Shown here in pieces: positions 9,990-21,313 of a DNA stretch of 64,000 nt (positions are counted from its first letter, which is position 1; each line of letters opens with the position of its first letter). The DNA is from Acidovorax sp. Leaf191 (GTDB lineage: Bacteria; Pseudomonadota; Gammaproteobacteria; Burkholderiales; Burkholderiaceae_C). The notes below the pieces were generated by a model. The model ran no database searches. It saw only the letters and a list, made by a program, of their open reading frames with translations, and had not been told where the DNA came from. The position numbers and the translations under genes are program-made. The stretch spans positions 300,601 to 364,600 of the forward strand of contig NZ_LMPT01000012.1 in the NCBI RefSeq assembly GCF_001424425.1. Direction: 5' to 3'.

Positions 9990-11732
9990 TTATTCGTTGG
10001 TGACAGCAAGGACCTCTTCCACAGAGGTGAAGCCCAACTTTGCCTTGTTCAGACCAGATGCTCGGAGGGACCTGACCCCCTCGAGTTTGGCCTGTTCTGC
10101 GATTTCCAGGGCGCTGCCATCACGCAAGATAATGCGTTGAATATCTTCGGAGATGGGCATCACTTGATAGATGCCAACACGGCCTTTATACCCATTGTTG
10201 CAGGCGGAACAACCCACCGGACGATACGTCACCCAGGAGCCATCGAGGTCCTCTTCCGGGTACCCAGCTTCCACCAGAGCCTCATGCGGGATGTCTGCCG
10301 GTGCCTTGCATACGGGGCACAATCGGCGCGCAAGACGCTGTGCGGTGATCAATATCACGCTGGACGCGATGTTGAAGGGCGCAATGCCCATATTGCGCAT
10401 CCGTGTCAATGTGGTGGGCGCATCATTGGTGTGCAGTGTGGACAATACCAAGTGACCCGTCTGTGCAGCCTTGATGGAAATATCGGCAGTTTCCAGGTCA
10501 CGAATTTCACCCACCATGATGATGTCCGGATCCTGGCGCAAGAAGGATTTCAGCGCGACTGCAAAGGTGAGGCCTGCCTTGTCATTGACATTCACCTGAT
10601 TCACACCCGGAAGGTTGATTTCCGAAGGATCTTCTGCCGTGGCGATATTGACGCCCGGCTTGTTCAGCAGGTTCAAGCAGGTATAAAGCGAAACCGTTTT
10701 GCCGGAACCCGTAGGTCCCGTCACGAGAATCATCCCGTACGGGCGGCTGATCGCCTGCAGCAGGCGCTCCTTCTCTTCCGGCTCGTAGCCCAATGCATCA
10801 ATACCCAGCTTCGCGCTGCTGGGGTCCAGGATACGGATCACGATCTTTTCGCCAAACAATGTCGGGAGCGTACTCACCCGAAAATCGATGACGCGGTCCG
10901 GCCCGACCTTGAGTTTCATTTTTCCATCTTGGGGCACGCGCTTTTCGGAGATGTCCAGCCGGGATATCACCTTGATGCGGGAGGCGAGCTTGTCCTTGAT
11001 GGCGATCGGCGGCGACGCAATCTCACGCAGCTCGCCATCGATGCGAAATCTCACGCGGTACTGATGTTCATACGGCTCGAAATGCAAGTCGGACGCACGC
11101 ATGTTGAAGGCGTCCAGGAGCATCTTGTGCAGGAACTTGACAATGGGAGCATCTTCGACATCGCCGCCTGCGCCCGCGTCGTTGTTGTCGGGGGCTTCTT
11201 CGACTGCGACATCATCAAATTCAAAATCGCCGCCGGTGGAGTTCAGTGCATCCAGTGATTGGGTTGCAGATTTGCTGCTGGATTCCACCAATCGGCTGAG
11301 TTTGTCATACTCCGCAATAATCCAGTCCACCCCCATCTGGGTCGTGAACTTGATTTTCTCCGCAGCTTCCTGGTCCGTAGGGTCCGCGGTCGCAACAATA
11401 AGCCGGTTATTGCGTTTACTGAGAACGACGACCCGGTAAGCCTGACAAATCTTGGGATCCAGCAGTTCCTTGGGCAGGCGCAGGGGGTCGATGGCCTCCA
11501 GGTCCAGCAGGGGGGCGCCGAACACGGCCGACACCGTGTGGGCCAAATCGGTGGCAGAGACTGCGCCAGAACCCGTCAGCTCGGCGATAAAGCTCGTCCG
11601 GCTGATTTGTGATTTTTTGTAAATATCCTCGGCCAGCTTTTGGGTCAGTTTGCCGGCAGAAATTAACGCCCGTCCCAGTCCAGGGAGGGCCACCGCAGAA
11701 GCTTCTTTGGGGGCAGTATCAACAGCGGCCAT
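9990..11732 (-). CDS. pilB: Type IV pilus extension ATPase PilB
   Basis: Hexameric cytoplasmic ATPase that powers pilin polymerisation. The 580-residue protein has an N-terminal MshEN/T2SSE-N domain, the Walker A GPTGSGKT at 339-346, an Asp box RQDPDIIMVGEIRDLETAD near 402-420, a His box QTGHLVLSTLHTND, and the tetracysteine zinc site CPVC ... CSAC in the last 120 residues. A disordered acidic linker (FEFDDVAVEEAPDNNDAGA) lies near 170-188. Like pilC it is poorer in GC (roughly 50-55 percent in sampled lines). It appears to be the first gene of pilB-pilC-pilD-coaE-zapD-yacG. Confidence 0.97.
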   Translation of the reverse strand: MAAVDTAPKEASAVALPGLGRALISAGKLTQKLAEDIYKKSQISRTSFIAELTGSGAVSATDLAHTVSAVFGAPLLDLEAIDPLRLPKELLDPKICQAYRVVVLSKRNNRLIVATADPTDQEAAEKIKFTTQMGVDWIIAEYDKLSRLVESSSKSATQSLDALNSTGGDFEFDDVAVEEAPDNNDAGAGGDVEDAPIVKFLHKMLLDAFNMRASDLHFEPYEHQYRVRFRIDGELREIASPPIAIKDKLASRIKVISRLDISEKRVPQDGKMKLKVGPDRVIDFRVSTLPTLFGEKIVIRILDPSSAKLGIDALGYEPEEKERLLQAISRPYGMILVTGPTGSGKTVSLYTCLNLLNKPGVNIATAEDPSEINLPGVNQVNVNDKAGLTFAVALKSFLRQDPDIIMVGEIRDLETADISIKAAQTGHLVLSTLHTNDAPTTLTRMRNMGIAPFNIASSVILITAQRLARRLCPVCKAPADIPHEALVEAGYPEEDLDGSWVTYRPVGCSACNNGYKGRVGIYQVMPISEDIQRIILRDGSALEIAEQAKLEGVRSLRASGLNKAKLGFTSVEEVLAVTNE

Positions 11733-11859
11733 GTAACCGGGGATGTGTTAGGTTTGGAAAAGAAACCATCCTATCATCGCCGATCGTGTACAGGGTGTAC
11801 AGCGCCGGGTATTGGCAACAGCGCCACACAATGGGCGCTCATTCCCAAATCAAAAATCA

Positions 11860-11936
11860 TGGTCGGGGTGAGAGGATTCGAACCTCCGGCCTCTACGTCC
11901 CGAACGTAGCGCTCTACCAGGCTAAGCTACACCCCG
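11860..11936 (-). tRNA. tRNA-Pro (anticodon CGG)
   Basis: On the - strand a 77-nt cloverleaf begins CGGGGTGTAGC and ends with an encoded CCA. The acceptor arms CGGGGTG and CACCCCG pair fully. The anticodon arm CTACG-TTCGGGA-CGTAG gives anticodon CGG, reading CCG. The T arm contains GGTTCGAATCC. It stands alone between pilB and ispB. Confidence 0.96.
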
Positions 11937-11970
11937 TACGGCCTGCTGAGGGCAGGCGCGTGTTGATCCC

Positions 11971-12966
11971 TTAATGCCGCCGTGCCAGCAATTGTGCCGC
12001 CAATTCCAGCAATCCGGACGTGTAGGCATTGCCAGGCAGTTGCTCGGCGGCGGCGATGGCGCGCCGTGCCTCTGCGAACGCGGCGGCGCGGGTGACGTCC
12101 AGGGCGCCAGTCTCCCGCACGATCTGCACCACCTCTGCCAGTCGTTCGGTCGATCCTTCCTCGATCGCCGTGCGCACGACTTGGGCCTGCTCGGCCGAGC
12201 CGCGCTGCATGGCAGCGATGAGGGGCAGCGTGGATTTTCCCTCGCGCAGGTCGTCTCCCAGATTCTTGCCCATCTCCTCGGCGTCGCCGTCGTAGTCGAG
12301 CACATCGTCGATGATCTGGAACGCGGTTCCCAGCGCCTGCCCGTAGGTGGCGCACGCCTCTTCGATGGCGGGGGGGCTGTCGGCCAGCACGGCGCCCAGA
12401 CGGGCGCTGGCCTCGAACAGCTTGGCGGTCTTGGAGCGGATGACCCGCAGGTAGCCTGCTTCATCGAGCGACGCGTCGTGCATGTTCATCAACTGCAGCA
12501 CTTCGCCCTCGGCGATCACATTGGTGGCCTCGGAGAGGATCTCCATGATGCGCATGCTGCCGGCCTCGACCATCATCTGGAAGGAGCGCGTGTGCAGGAA
12601 ATCGCCCACCAGCACGCTGGCGGGGTTGCCGAAAGTCTCGTTCGCAGTGGGGCGGCCCCGGCGCAGGGTGGATGCGTCCACGACATCGTCATGCAGCAGT
12701 GTCGCGGTGTGGATGAGCTCCACCACGGCGGCAAGGCTGTGGCGATGGCCGCCGCGGTAGCCGAGTGCGCCGCACACCATGAGCAGTAGCGCAGGCCGCA
12801 GGCGCTTGCCTCCGGCCGCAATGATGTACTGGGAGATCTGGGCCACCAGGGGGACGCTGGACGTCAGTCGCTGGCCGATGACCTTGTCGACCTCGTGCAT
12901 GTCTTGTGCAACGAGCAGGAGGGGGGAGGCTGCAGAGGCGGTGTTGTCAGTCAAGATGGTGGCCAC
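11971..12966 (-). CDS. ispB: Polyprenyl (octaprenyl) diphosphate synthase
   Basis: A trans-isoprenyl diphosphate synthase that makes the side chain of ubiquinone by adding isopentenyl diphosphate units. The 331-residue protein has the first aspartate-rich motif DDVVD in [20 protein letters not shown] and the second, DDVLDYDGD, plus [11 protein letters not shown] near residue 53. It is transcribed away from rplU, a very common arrangement. Chain length (C40 is usual in this group) is inferred, not visible. The start is the first ATG ([15 protein letters not shown]); a shorter start is possible. Confidence 0.94.
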   Translation of the reverse strand: MATILTDNTASAASPLLLVAQDMHEVDKVIGQRLTSSVPLVAQISQYIIAAGGKRLRPALLLMVCGALGYRGGHRHSLAAVVELIHTATLLHDDVVDASTLRRGRPTANETFGNPASVLVGDFLHTRSFQMMVEAGSMRIMEILSEATNVIAEGEVLQLMNMHDASLDEAGYLRVIRSKTAKLFEASARLGAVLADSPPAIEEACATYGQALGTAFQIIDDVLDYDGDAEEMGKNLGDDLREGKSTLPLIAAMQRGSAEQAQVVRTAIEEGSTERLAEVVQIVRETGALDVTRAAAFAEARRAIAAAEQLPGNAYTSGLLELAAQLLARRH

Positions 12967-13046
12967 AGAAAGTGCCCGGATTATAGGAAGGACGCGGGGT
13001 GCCTCTGGGCGGGGTGCGGCGTGCCGGATACCGACGAAGCGCAGGG

Positions 13047-13077
13047 GCTGGCGCTTTTGGGTGCAGTGCGCTATACT
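13047..13077 (+). promoter_or_regulatory. Candidate sigma-70 promoter for rplU-rpmA
   Basis: A good -10 hexamer TATACT lies at 13072-13077, about 50 bases before the rplU ATG. A weak -35 match (CTGGCG at 13048-13053) lies 18 bases upstream. The position fits a promoter for the ribosomal protein genes; the -35 is poor. Confidence 0.5.
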
Positions 13078-13126
13078 CGCTGGCTCTGCGGAAATCCGTC
13101 TGCAGAACTCATATCAAGAGGTCATC

Positions 13127-13438
13127 ATGTACGCGGTCATAAAAACCGGCGGCAAGCAGTATCGCGTTGCTTCCGGCGAAAAAATTAAAGTAGAACAGAT
13201 TGCTGCGGACGTAGGCCAGGAGATCGTGATCGACCAGGTTCTGGCTGTCGGCAACGGCGCTGAACTCAAGGTTGGCACACCCCTGGTGTCCGGCGCAACC
13301 GTGGTAGCCACTGTCGTGGCCCACGGCAAGCACGACAAGGTTCGCATCTTCAAGATGCGCCGTCGCAAGCACTATCAGAAGCGCCAAGGCCATCGCCAGC
13401 AGTTCACGGAACTGCAAATCGGTGCGATCGCTGGTTAA
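13127..13438 (+). CDS. rplU: 50S ribosomal protein L21
   Basis: L21 binds 23S rRNA in the large subunit. The product is 103 residues, the same length as the E. coli protein, starting [19 protein letters not shown] and containing the conserved [20 protein letters not shown] near the end. AAGAGG precedes the ATG. The stop is 16 bases before rpmA, so the two form the usual operon. Confidence 0.98.
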   Translation: MYAVIKTGGKQYRVASGEKIKVEQIAADVGQEIVIDQVLAVGNGAELKVGTPLVSGATVVATVVAHGKHDKVRIFKMRRRKHYQKRQGHRQQFTELQIGAIAG

Positions 13439-13454
13439 TCCAAGGAGCTAAGTC

Positions 13455-13715
13455 ATGGCACAGAAAAAAGGCGGCGGCTCTACGCGAAACGGGCGTGACT
13501 CCAAGCCAAAGATGCTGGGTGTCAAGGCCTATGGCGGTGAACTGATCAGCGCTGGTTCCATCATCGTGCGCCAACGCGGCACGCGTTTCCACCCCGGCAC
13601 CAATGTCGGCGTGGGCAAGGACCACACGTTGTTCGCTCTGGTCGACGGCCACGTGTCGTTCGGCACCAAGGGCGCAATGTCCAAGCAAACGGTCAATGTG
13701 ACTGCTGCTGCCTGA
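13455..13715 (+). CDS. rpmA: 50S ribosomal protein L27
   Basis: L27 lies near the peptidyl transferase centre. The 86-residue protein begins [19 protein letters not shown] and includes the conserved [15 protein letters not shown] segment and [10 protein letters not shown] strong AAGGAG precedes the start. A terminator follows, separating rplU-rpmA from obgE. Confidence 0.98.
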   Translation: MAQKKGGGSTRNGRDSKPKMLGVKAYGGELISAGSIIVRQRGTRFHPGTNVGVGKDHTLFALVDGHVSFGTKGAMSKQTVNVTAAA

Positions 13716-13737
13716 GGCTCTCCTCTGGCAACCATCG

Positions 13738-13768
13738 AAGCCCCGCCTGGTCGGGGCTTTGTTATTTG
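13738..13768 (+). terminator. Rho-independent terminator after rpmA
   Basis: The stem AAGCCCCG/CGGGGCTT with loop CCTGGT is followed by the T-rich TTGTTATTT. It lies 22 bases after the rpmA stop. Confidence 0.85.
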
Positions 13769-13888
13769 GTCTGTACGATGGCGGCCTGACGCTGGCTGCT
13801 ACCGCGGGCCGCACCTGAATGGGGTGCCTTTGCCGCAAGGCAAACACGGCAGGCCGATGGGGTCTGCCGGCGCCGCCTCCTTCTGTAA

Positions 13889-14971
<1,083 letters not shown>

Positions 14972-15017
14972 ATCTCAAGAAAGCGCGGCAACGCGCATTC
15001 GAGCGTCAGCTTTTGGG

Positions 15018-15076
15018 TTGCTATCTATTTCATAGCTTCTGCCGCTTGCAGGACAGGCGGTAGAAGCCAAAAACAC
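15018..15076 (+). repeat. Dispersed double-hairpin repeat, copy C
   Basis: The sequence TTGCTAT-N7-CATAGCTTCTGCCGCTTG, then GGCGGTAGAAGCC and AAAAA, follows the family pattern. It occupies most of the obgE-proB gap and ends just before the proB start region. Confidence 0.78.
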
Positions 15077-15084
15077 AATGAAAA

Positions 15085-16236
15085 ATGGTCTCCAGCGTAT
15101 TGCGTGATGCCCGCCGTATCGTGGTCAAGGTCGGCTCCAGCCTTGTGACCAACGAAGGCCGTGGCCTGGACGAGGGGGCGATTGGCGAGTGGAGCCGCCA
15201 GCTGGCGGCCCTGGTGCGGGGCGATGGCGGCGCGCCGCGCGAGGTCATCATGGTCTCCAGCGGCGCCATTGCCGAGGGCATGAAGCGCCTGGGCTGGACC
15301 ACGCGGCCGCACGAGGTGCACGAGCTGCAGGCGGCCGCCGCCGTCGGGCAGATGGGCCTGGCGCAAATGTACGAGACCAAGCTGCGCGAGCAGGGCATGG
15401 GCAGCGCACAGGTGCTGCTCACCCACGCCGACCTGGCCGACAGAGAGCGGTACCTGAACGCCCGGTCCACCCTGCTGACGCTGCTGCGCCTGGGTGTGGT
15501 GCCCGTCATCAACGAGAACGACACGGTCGTCAACGACGAGATCAAGTTCGGCGACAACGACACCCTGGGTGCGCTGGTGGCCAACCTGGTCGAGGCCGAC
15601 GCCCTGATCATCCTCACCGACCAGAAGGGCCTGTACACCGCCGACCCGCGCCGCGACCCTGCGGCGCAGTTCGTGCACGAGGCCAAGGCGGGGGACCTGG
15701 CGCTGGAGGCCATGGCCGGCGGCGCGGGCTCCAGCATCGGCCGGGGCGGCATGATCACCAAGATCCTCGCGGCCAAGCGCGCGGCGGGCTCGGGGGCCTC
15801 CACCGTCATCGCCTGGGGCCGCGAGCCCGACGTGCTGGTGCGCCTGGTCAGTGGCGAGGCCCTGGGCACGCTGCTGGTGGCCCAGACGCAAAAGAAGCAG
15901 GCCCGCAAGCAATGGATGGCCGACCACTTGCAGATGCGCGGCGCCGTGGTGGTGGATGCCGGTGCGGCTACCAAGGTGCGCGACGAGGGCAAGAGCCTGC
16001 TGCCCATCGGCATGGTATCGGTGGAAGGCCACTTCTCGCGCGGCGATGTCATTGCTGTGCGCGACGCGTCTGGCGTGGAGATCGCCCGAGGCCTGGCCAA
16101 CTACGCGGCCGCCGAAGCGCGCCTGCTGTGCCGCAAGCCGTCGAGCGAGTTCGAAAAGCTGCTGGGCTATGTGGCCGAGGCGGAAATGGTGCACCGGGAC
16201 AACCTGGTGCTGGCGGCCACGCAGCCCGCTCGCTGA
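15085..16236 (+). CDS. proB: Glutamate 5-kinase
   Basis: ProB phosphorylates glutamate in the first step of proline synthesis. The 383-residue protein has an N-terminal amino-acid kinase domain (residues 1 to about 265) opening [16 protein letters not shown] and including [10 protein letters not shown] and [10 protein letters not shown], then a C-terminal PUA domain from about residue 290. The chosen ATG at 15085 is seven bases after another ATG (15078) that opens a nine-codon frame overlapping the proB start. No strong Shine-Dalgarno is visible; the leader is largely repeat copy C. Confidence 0.97.
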   Translation: MVSSVLRDARRIVVKVGSSLVTNEGRGLDEGAIGEWSRQLAALVRGDGGAPREVIMVSSGAIAEGMKRLGWTTRPHEVHELQAAAAVGQMGLAQMYETKLREQGMGSAQVLLTHADLADRERYLNARSTLLTLLRLGVVPVINENDTVVNDEIKFGDNDTLGALVANLVEADALIILTDQKGLYTADPRRDPAAQFVHEAKAGDLALEAMAGGAGSSIGRGGMITKILAAKRAAGSGASTVIAWGREPDVLVRLVSGEALGTLLVAQTQKKQARKQWMADHLQMRGAVVVDAGAATKVRDEGKSLLPIGMVSVEGHFSRGDVIAVRDASGVEIARGLANYAAAEARLLCRKPSSEFEKLLGYVAEAEMVHRDNLVLAATQPAR

Positions 16237-16370
16237 TTTTGACTTTCAGTGGCGCGGTGGCCCCGATCGGACAGAGGGCCCCGGTGGTTGTCAACCGTGT
16301 AGGACTTCGCATGGGGGCTGGCACTGAGGTCCAGAGATCCTGCGGTCCGAGGTGTTGCGAACCCTCCAGT

Positions 16371-16410
16371 AAAAAATGCCTGCATGGATGGACATGCAGG
16401 CATTTTTTTT
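16371..16410. terminator. Bidirectional terminator between proB and nudH
   Basis: The stem AAATGCCTGCATG/CATGCAGGCATTT with loop GATGGA is flanked by an A-run on the left and an eight-T run on the right. It can therefore end transcripts from proB (+) and nudH (-). The rest of the 226-base gap shows no gene. Confidence 0.88.
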
Positions 16411-16462
16411 GTTTCCGCGGATCGGTGCACCGACAGCACCCAATCGCGCAGCAATCACCCTT

Positions 16463-17140
16463 TCAACGCGGTGCCGTCGTCACCGGACCTGGCGGCAGCG
16501 CATCCAGCTCCGCCGGCATGCTGTTTTGCGGGTCCGGATCGAAACTGGCCCCAGGCGGCAGTTCCATGCCCGGGTTCAGCAGCATCGAACCGGTGCGGAA
16601 CATCGCCCCCGCATGCTCGCCCTCGCGGGTGCGCATGCCGCTGCGCAGGTAGCGGTTGCGCTGTTCGTGGCGCGGCAGGTAGCGGGCCAGTTCCGTCAGC
16701 GCCATTTCGTAGACGCCGCGTTTGAACTCGACCACCACATCCAGTGGCACCCAATAGTCGTTCCAGCGCCACGCGTCGAACTCCGGGTGGTTGGTCGCAC
16801 GCAGGTTCAAGTCCCAGTCGTGGCCCATCAGTTGCAGCAGGTACCAGATTTGTTTCTGCCCTTTGTAGTGTCCGCGCGCATCGCGGCGTATGTACCGGTC
16901 AGGCACCTCGTAGCGCAACCAGTCCCGGGTGCGGGCCACCACGCGCACGTGATTGGGCAATAATCCCACCTCTTCATGCAGTTCTCGAAACATGGCCTGC
17001 TCGGGGGTTTCGCCCCGGTCAATGCCGCCCTGCGGGAACTGCCAGCTGTGGGTGCGTATGCGCTTGCCCCAGAACACCTGGTTCTTCTGGTTGAGCAGGA
17101 TGATGCCGACGTTCGGCCGAAAGCCGTCCCGGTCAAGCAT
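16463..17140 (-). CDS. rppH: RNA pyrophosphohydrolase RppH (NudH)
   Basis: RppH removes pyrophosphate from 5'-triphosphorylated mRNA and so starts RNase E-dependent decay. The 225-residue product begins [19 protein letters not shown], has the RppH-typical FWGKR and [10 protein letters not shown], and a complete Nudix box [20 protein letters not shown] (the first 20 residues of it). The C-terminal 60 residues are Pro/Gly-rich and extend beyond the E. coli length, as in other betaproteobacteria. ATG 17140 was preferred to a TTG two codons upstream. It is divergent from proS. Confidence 0.95.
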   Translation of the reverse strand: MLDRDGFRPNVGIILLNQKNQVFWGKRIRTHSWQFPQGGIDRGETPEQAMFRELHEEVGLLPNHVRVVARTRDWLRYEVPDRYIRRDARGHYKGQKQIWYLLQLMGHDWDLNLRATNHPEFDAWRWNDYWVPLDVVVEFKRGVYEMALTELARYLPRHEQRNRYLRSGMRTREGEHAGAMFRTGSMLLNPGMELPPGASFDPDPQNSMPAELDALPPGPVTTAPR

Positions 17141-17231
17141 AATCAAACCCCAATTTTTAAACTGTGTCCATTATGCACGGCGCCTAGCGTGCGGCAAGTG
17201 GGCTGCTCCCTTCTGCCCGAAATCGATCCCG

Positions 17232-18977
17232 ATGAAAGCCTCCCAGTTCTTTATTTCCACCTTGAAGGAAGCTCCGGCGGATGCCGAAGTGGTCAGCCAC
17301 AAGCTCATGACGCGGGCGGGCATGATCAAGAAGCTCGGCGCGGGTATCTACAACTACATGCCGATGGGCCTGCGGGTGATCCGCAAGGTCGAGGCGATCG
17401 TGCGCGAAGAGATGAACCGCGCGGGCGCTGTGGAGCTGACCATGCCCGTGGTGCAGCCCGCCGAGTTCTGGCAGGAGACGGGCCGGTTCGAGAAGATGGG
17501 CCCCGAGCTGCTGCGCATCCAGGACCGCCATGGCCGGGACTTCGTCGTGCAGCCCACCAGCGAAGAAGTGGTCACTGACATCGCTCGCCAGGAGCTCAAG
17601 AGCTACAAGCAGCTGCCCAAGAATTTCTACCAGATCCAGACCAAGTTCCGCGACGAGCGCCGCCCGCGCTTCGGCCTGATGCGCGGGCGTGAATTCATCA
17701 TGAAGGACGCCTACAGCTTCGACAAGGACCAGACGGCCGCCAAGGCCAGCTACCAGGTCATGGCCAAGGCCTACCGCCAGATCTTCGACCGCTTCGGGCT
17801 GACCTACCGCGCCGTGGCGGCCGACAGCGGTGCCATCGGGGGCGACCTGTCCGAAGAGTTCCAGGTGATCGCTGCCACCGGCGAAGACGCCATCGTCTAC
17901 TGCCCCGCCAGCGACTACGCCGCCAACATGGAAAAGGCCGAGGCGCTGGCGCCTGCCGGTCCCCGCCCCGCGCCTGCCAAGGCAATGGAAAAGACGCCTA
18001 CGCCCGGCAAGGCCACCTGCGCCGACGTGGCGGAGCTGCTGGGTGTGCCGCTCAAGACCACGGTGAAGTCGCTGGTGCTGGCCACCGACGAAACCAACGA
18101 GGCCGGCGAGATCGCCCGGAGCCAGGTCTGGCTGCTGCTGCTGCGCGGCGACCACGACATGAACGAGATCAAGGTCTCCAAGGTGCCGGGGCTCGATGCG
18201 AACTTCCGCTTTGCCACCCTCACCGAGATCGAAGAGCACTTCGGCTGCAAGCCCGGCTACCTGGGCCCCATCGGCCTGAAGAAGCCCCTGAAGATCGTGG
18301 CAGACCGGGAAGTCGCCGTCATGGCCGACTGGATCTGCGGCGCCAACGAAGTGGACTTCCACATCACCGGCGTCAACTGGGGCCGCGACCTGCCCGAGCC
18401 CGACGCCATCGCCGACATCCGCAACGTCGTGGCGGGCGACCTGTCGCCCGACGGCAAGGGCGAGCTGGCCATCGAGCGCGGCATCGAGGTGGGCCACGTG
18501 TTCTACCTGGGCACCAAGTACAGCAAGGGCATGAACGCCACGTTCCTGGGCGACGACGGCAAGCCTGCATTCTTCGAGATGGGCTGCTACGGCATCGGTG
18601 TCACGCGCCTGCCCGCGGCGGCCATCGAGCAGAACCACGACGAGCGCGGCATCATCTGGCCCGACGCGATTGCGCCGTTCACCCTGGTCATCTGCCCCGT
18701 GGGCATGGACCGCAGCGAGCCGGTCAAGGCCGCTGCCGAGCAGCTCTATGCCGACCTGCTGGCTGACGGTGTGGACGTGATCCTGGACGACCGCGGCGAG
18801 CGCCCCGGCGCCATGTTCGCCGACTGGGAGCTGATCGGTGTGCCGCACCGCGTGACCATTGGGGACAAGAGCCTCAAGGAAGGCGTGGTCGAGTACCAGC
18901 ACCGCCGCGACACGGCGGCCACCAAGGTGGCTGTGGCAGACATACTGGCCCACGTGAAGGGCCGCATGGCGCCATGA
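17232..18977 (+). CDS. proS: Proline--tRNA ligase (bacterial type with editing domain)
   Basis: Class II synthetase charging tRNA-Pro. The 581-residue protein shows [19 protein letters not shown] at the start, motif 1 and 2 regions ([34 protein letters not shown]), the inserted YbaK-like editing domain near residues 225-410 (containing [15 protein letters not shown]), motif 3 [10 protein letters not shown], and the anticodon-binding domain at the C-terminus. The ATG at 17232 was chosen over upstream in-frame codons because MKASQFF is the conserved start. Its TGA overlaps the ATG of the transglycosylase gene by four bases (ATGA). Confidence 0.98.
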   Translation: MKASQFFISTLKEAPADAEVVSHKLMTRAGMIKKLGAGIYNYMPMGLRVIRKVEAIVREEMNRAGAVELTMPVVQPAEFWQETGRFEKMGPELLRIQDRHGRDFVVQPTSEEVVTDIARQELKSYKQLPKNFYQIQTKFRDERRPRFGLMRGREFIMKDAYSFDKDQTAAKASYQVMAKAYRQIFDRFGLTYRAVAADSGAIGGDLSEEFQVIAATGEDAIVYCPASDYAANMEKAEALAPAGPRPAPAKAMEKTPTPGKATCADVAELLGVPLKTTVKSLVLATDETNEAGEIARSQVWLLLLRGDHDMNEIKVSKVPGLDANFRFATLTEIEEHFGCKPGYLGPIGLKKPLKIVADREVAVMADWICGANEVDFHITGVNWGRDLPEPDAIADIRNVVAGDLSPDGKGELAIERGIEVGHVFYLGTKYSKGMNATFLGDDGKPAFFEMGCYGIGVTRLPAAAIEQNHDERGIIWPDAIAPFTLVICPVGMDRSEPVKAAAEQLYADLLADGVDVILDDRGERPGAMFADWELIGVPHRVTIGDKSLKEGVVEYQHRRDTAATKVAVADILAHVKGRMAP

Positions 18978-19738
18978 GCCCGCGCTGGGTTGTAGGTGCT
19001 GATGACGGCCTGCGCACGCCTGCAGAAGGGCTGTTGTCGCGAGGCGTGTCCCAGAACGTTTCTCAAAACATGCCGCAGGGTGTGCCGCAAGGTGTTTCGC
19101 GCCGTGGCTGGCTGCTGGCGGCCTCGTCCCTGGCGGCGCCTGCGGGCTGGCTGGCGGCACCGCAGGCAGCGCATGCGGGCGGGCAGCTGGAAGAGCCGCT
19201 CATGGACTCGGTGCGCACGGCGCTCAGCTCCGCCATCGCCAACCAGGCGCCCCCCGAGCCCGAGTTCTTCTCCACCGAGGCGCGCATCCACTACCTGCGC
19301 TGGCTCGGCACCATGAGCGACCGGCTGCGCCGCCGCAAGCCCGAGTGGGAGATCCGCCGCGACTTCCTGCAGACCGTCTGGTACGAGTCCAAGCGCGCGG
19401 GCCTGGATGTGTCGCTGGTCCTCGGCCTGGTGCAGGTCGAGAGCGCGTTTCGCAAGTTCGCCGTGTCCAGCGTGGGCGCACGCGGCTACATGCAGGTGAT
19501 GCCGTTCTGGACGCGCGTGATCGGCGACGGCGATGCCGGCAAGCTGTTCCACATGCAGACCAATCTGCGCTTTGGCTGCGTGATCCTGCGCCACTACATC
19601 GACCGCGAGCGCGGCGACCTGTTCATGGCGCTGGGGCGCTACAACGGCAGCCGCGGACGCTCGCCGTACCCGGACGCGGTGTTCGGCGCACAGCGCAACT
19701 GGCTGTTCGGCGAAAAGCCGCAGCTGCCTGCGGGTTGA
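18974..19738 (+). CDS. Lytic transglycosylase (SLT domain), Tat-exported
   Basis: A 254-residue SLT-fold murein lytic transglycosylase predicted to cleave glycan strands in the periplasm. The catalytic Glu is E156 in GLVQVESAF, followed by [15 protein letters not shown] and GRYNGS, all family motifs. The N-terminus has a twin-arginine signal: [15 protein letters not shown] followed by AHAGG. Before it lies an unusual short repetitive stretch [17 protein letters not shown]. The start overlaps the proS stop (ATGA), so it is translationally coupled to proS, a pairing seen in other Burkholderiales. Confidence 0.92.
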   Translation: MSPRWVVGADDGLRTPAEGLLSRGVSQNVSQNMPQGVPQGVSRRGWLLAASSLAAPAGWLAAPQAAHAGGQLEEPLMDSVRTALSSAIANQAPPEPEFFSTEARIHYLRWLGTMSDRLRRRKPEWEIRRDFLQTVWYESKRAGLDVSLVLGLVQVESAFRKFAVSSVGARGYMQVMPFWTRVIGDGDAGKLFHMQTNLRFGCVILRHYIDRERGDLFMALGRYNGSRGRSPYPDAVFGAQRNWLFGEKPQLPAG

Positions 19739-19830
19739 GCCGATATGGACGGTGGCCGACCGTGGGGTCGGCTTGTCGGACGGAAGGGGCGTTGACGGTG
19801 GGCATGGGCGGCAGACGCGCAACCACCTGT

Positions 19831-19889
19831 TTGCTATATTATTCATAGCTGCTGGCGCTCATCTATCAAGCGACAGTGGCCGATTTTGT
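19831..19889 (+). repeat. Dispersed double-hairpin repeat, copy D
   Basis: TTGCTAT-N7-CATAGCTGCTGGCGCT, then TCAAGCG and GGCCGATTTT. It lies between the converging transglycosylase and CBS-domain genes and is among the closest copies to the consensus. Confidence 0.82.
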
Positions 19890-19936
19890 ATCCCATCGGA
19901 CCTCGCCACGGCAGGACTGCGCAGGGCAGGCCAGAA

Positions 19937-21313
19937 CTACCTCACCACCGCCGTCGATCCGCCCTCGGCCTTTGCCAAGGCCGGCGTGGCCACCGGCGCC
20001 GCCAAGCCGGCATCGGCCTGCGGCACGCCCAGGCGCGACACCATCACCTGGTCGATGCGGTAGCTGTCCACGTCCAGCACCTCGAACTTGTAGCCGCCCC
20101 AGCTCACGCTGTCGGTACGGCGCGGCACGCGGCGCAGCATCACCATCAAGAAGCCGGCCAGCGTCTCGTATTCGTCGGCATGGGGCAGCTCGTCGAGCGA
20201 CAGGGCGTGCAGCACGTCCTGCACCGGCGTCACGCCGTCGATGAGCCACGAGTTCTCATCGCGGCGCACGATCTGTTCCTCGTCCGCCGGGCCCACCACC
20301 AGATCGCCCATCACCGTGCTCATCACGTCGTTGAGGGTGACCACGCCCACCACCAGGCTGTACTCATTCACGATCAGCGCGAAATCCTCGTGCACCTGGC
20401 GGAACTGCTCCAGCACCTCGGACAGCGTGAGCCGGTCGGGCACGATGAGTACCTTGCGCACCAGGCTGTCGTCCGCCAGCGAGATGGGCTGGTTGTTCAG
20501 CACGCGCTGGAACAGGTCCTTCGCGTCCACATAGCCCACCACATGGTCGATGTCGCCCTCGCACACCGGGTAGGTCGAAAACGGCTCGGCCGCAATGCGC
20601 AGGCGGATGACGGAGTCGGGTTCGTCGCGCAGAAAGAACGCGATGCGGTCGCGCGGCGACATGGCGCTCGAGACCATGCGGGTATCGAGCTCGAACACAT
20701 TGGTGATGACCTGCTGCTCGCGCGCCGCCAGCACCCCCGCGCGGGCGCCGGCTTCCATCATGGCCAGGATATCGTCGGAGGTGATGCGGTCGTCCCGCAG
20801 CGACGACAGGCCCAGCACCCGAAACAGCGCATCCGCGCTGCGGCTGTAGAGCCACACCACCGGGCGCAGCAGCGTCATGCACCACGCCATGGGCTGCGCC
20901 AGGCGCACCACCATGCGTTCGGGCTCGGCCATGCCCAGGCGCTTGGGGAACAGGTCGGCAAACAGGATGAACAGCGAGGTGATGACCGCGAACGACGCCA
21001 GGAACCCGGTGGTCTGCGCCGTCTTGTCCGACAGCCACAGCTCGAACAGTGCGGTGAAGTGGGGGCTCAGCGCCCCTTCGCCGACGATACCGCCCAGGAT
21101 GGCCACCGCGTTCTGCCCCACCTGCACCACCGTGAAGTAGTCGCCCGGCTGCTCCTGCATGCGCAGCACGCGGTCCGCCCGCGAGTCGCCCTCGTCCGCC
21201 ATCTGCCGCAGGCGCAGCCGGCGTGCGGCCGCCAGCGAAATTTCGGCCATGGAAAAGAAGGCGCTGGCTGCAATCAGCAGCCCGATCACGAAGAGGCTTT
21301 GGGACAGGGTCAT
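19937..21313 (-). CDS. Hemolysin-family membrane protein with CNNM (DUF21), CBS pair and CorC_HlyC domains
   Basis: A 458-residue inner-membrane protein of the CorB/CorC/YfjD type. Residues 1-190 form the DUF21/CNNM membrane domain with about four hydrophobic segments and the conserved FFSMAEISLAAARR. Residues about 205-330 carry two CBS modules (MSPRDRIAFFLRDEP; VVGYVDAKDLFQRVL), and residues about 350-430 the CorC_HlyC domain (DENSWLIDGVTPVQDVLHAL). Members have been linked to magnesium or cobalt efflux; the substrate here is not shown. ATG 21313 is chosen because MTLSQSLFVIGLLIAASAFF is the membrane start; upstream codons lack hydrophobicity. Confidence 0.9.
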   Translation of the reverse strand: MTLSQSLFVIGLLIAASAFFSMAEISLAAARRLRLRQMADEGDSRADRVLRMQEQPGDYFTVVQVGQNAVAILGGIVGEGALSPHFTALFELWLSDKTAQTTGFLASFAVITSLFILFADLFPKRLGMAEPERMVVRLAQPMAWCMTLLRPVVWLYSRSADALFRVLGLSSLRDDRITSDDILAMMEAGARAGVLAAREQQVITNVFELDTRMVSSAMSPRDRIAFFLRDEPDSVIRLRIAAEPFSTYPVCEGDIDHVVGYVDAKDLFQRVLNNQPISLADDSLVRKVLIVPDRLTLSEVLEQFRQVHEDFALIVNEYSLVVGVVTLNDVMSTVMGDLVVGPADEEQIVRRDENSWLIDGVTPVQDVLHALSLDELPHADEYETLAGFLMVMLRRVPRRTDSVSWGGYKFEVLDVDSYRIDQVMVSRLGVPQADAGLAAPVATPALAKAEGGSTAVVR

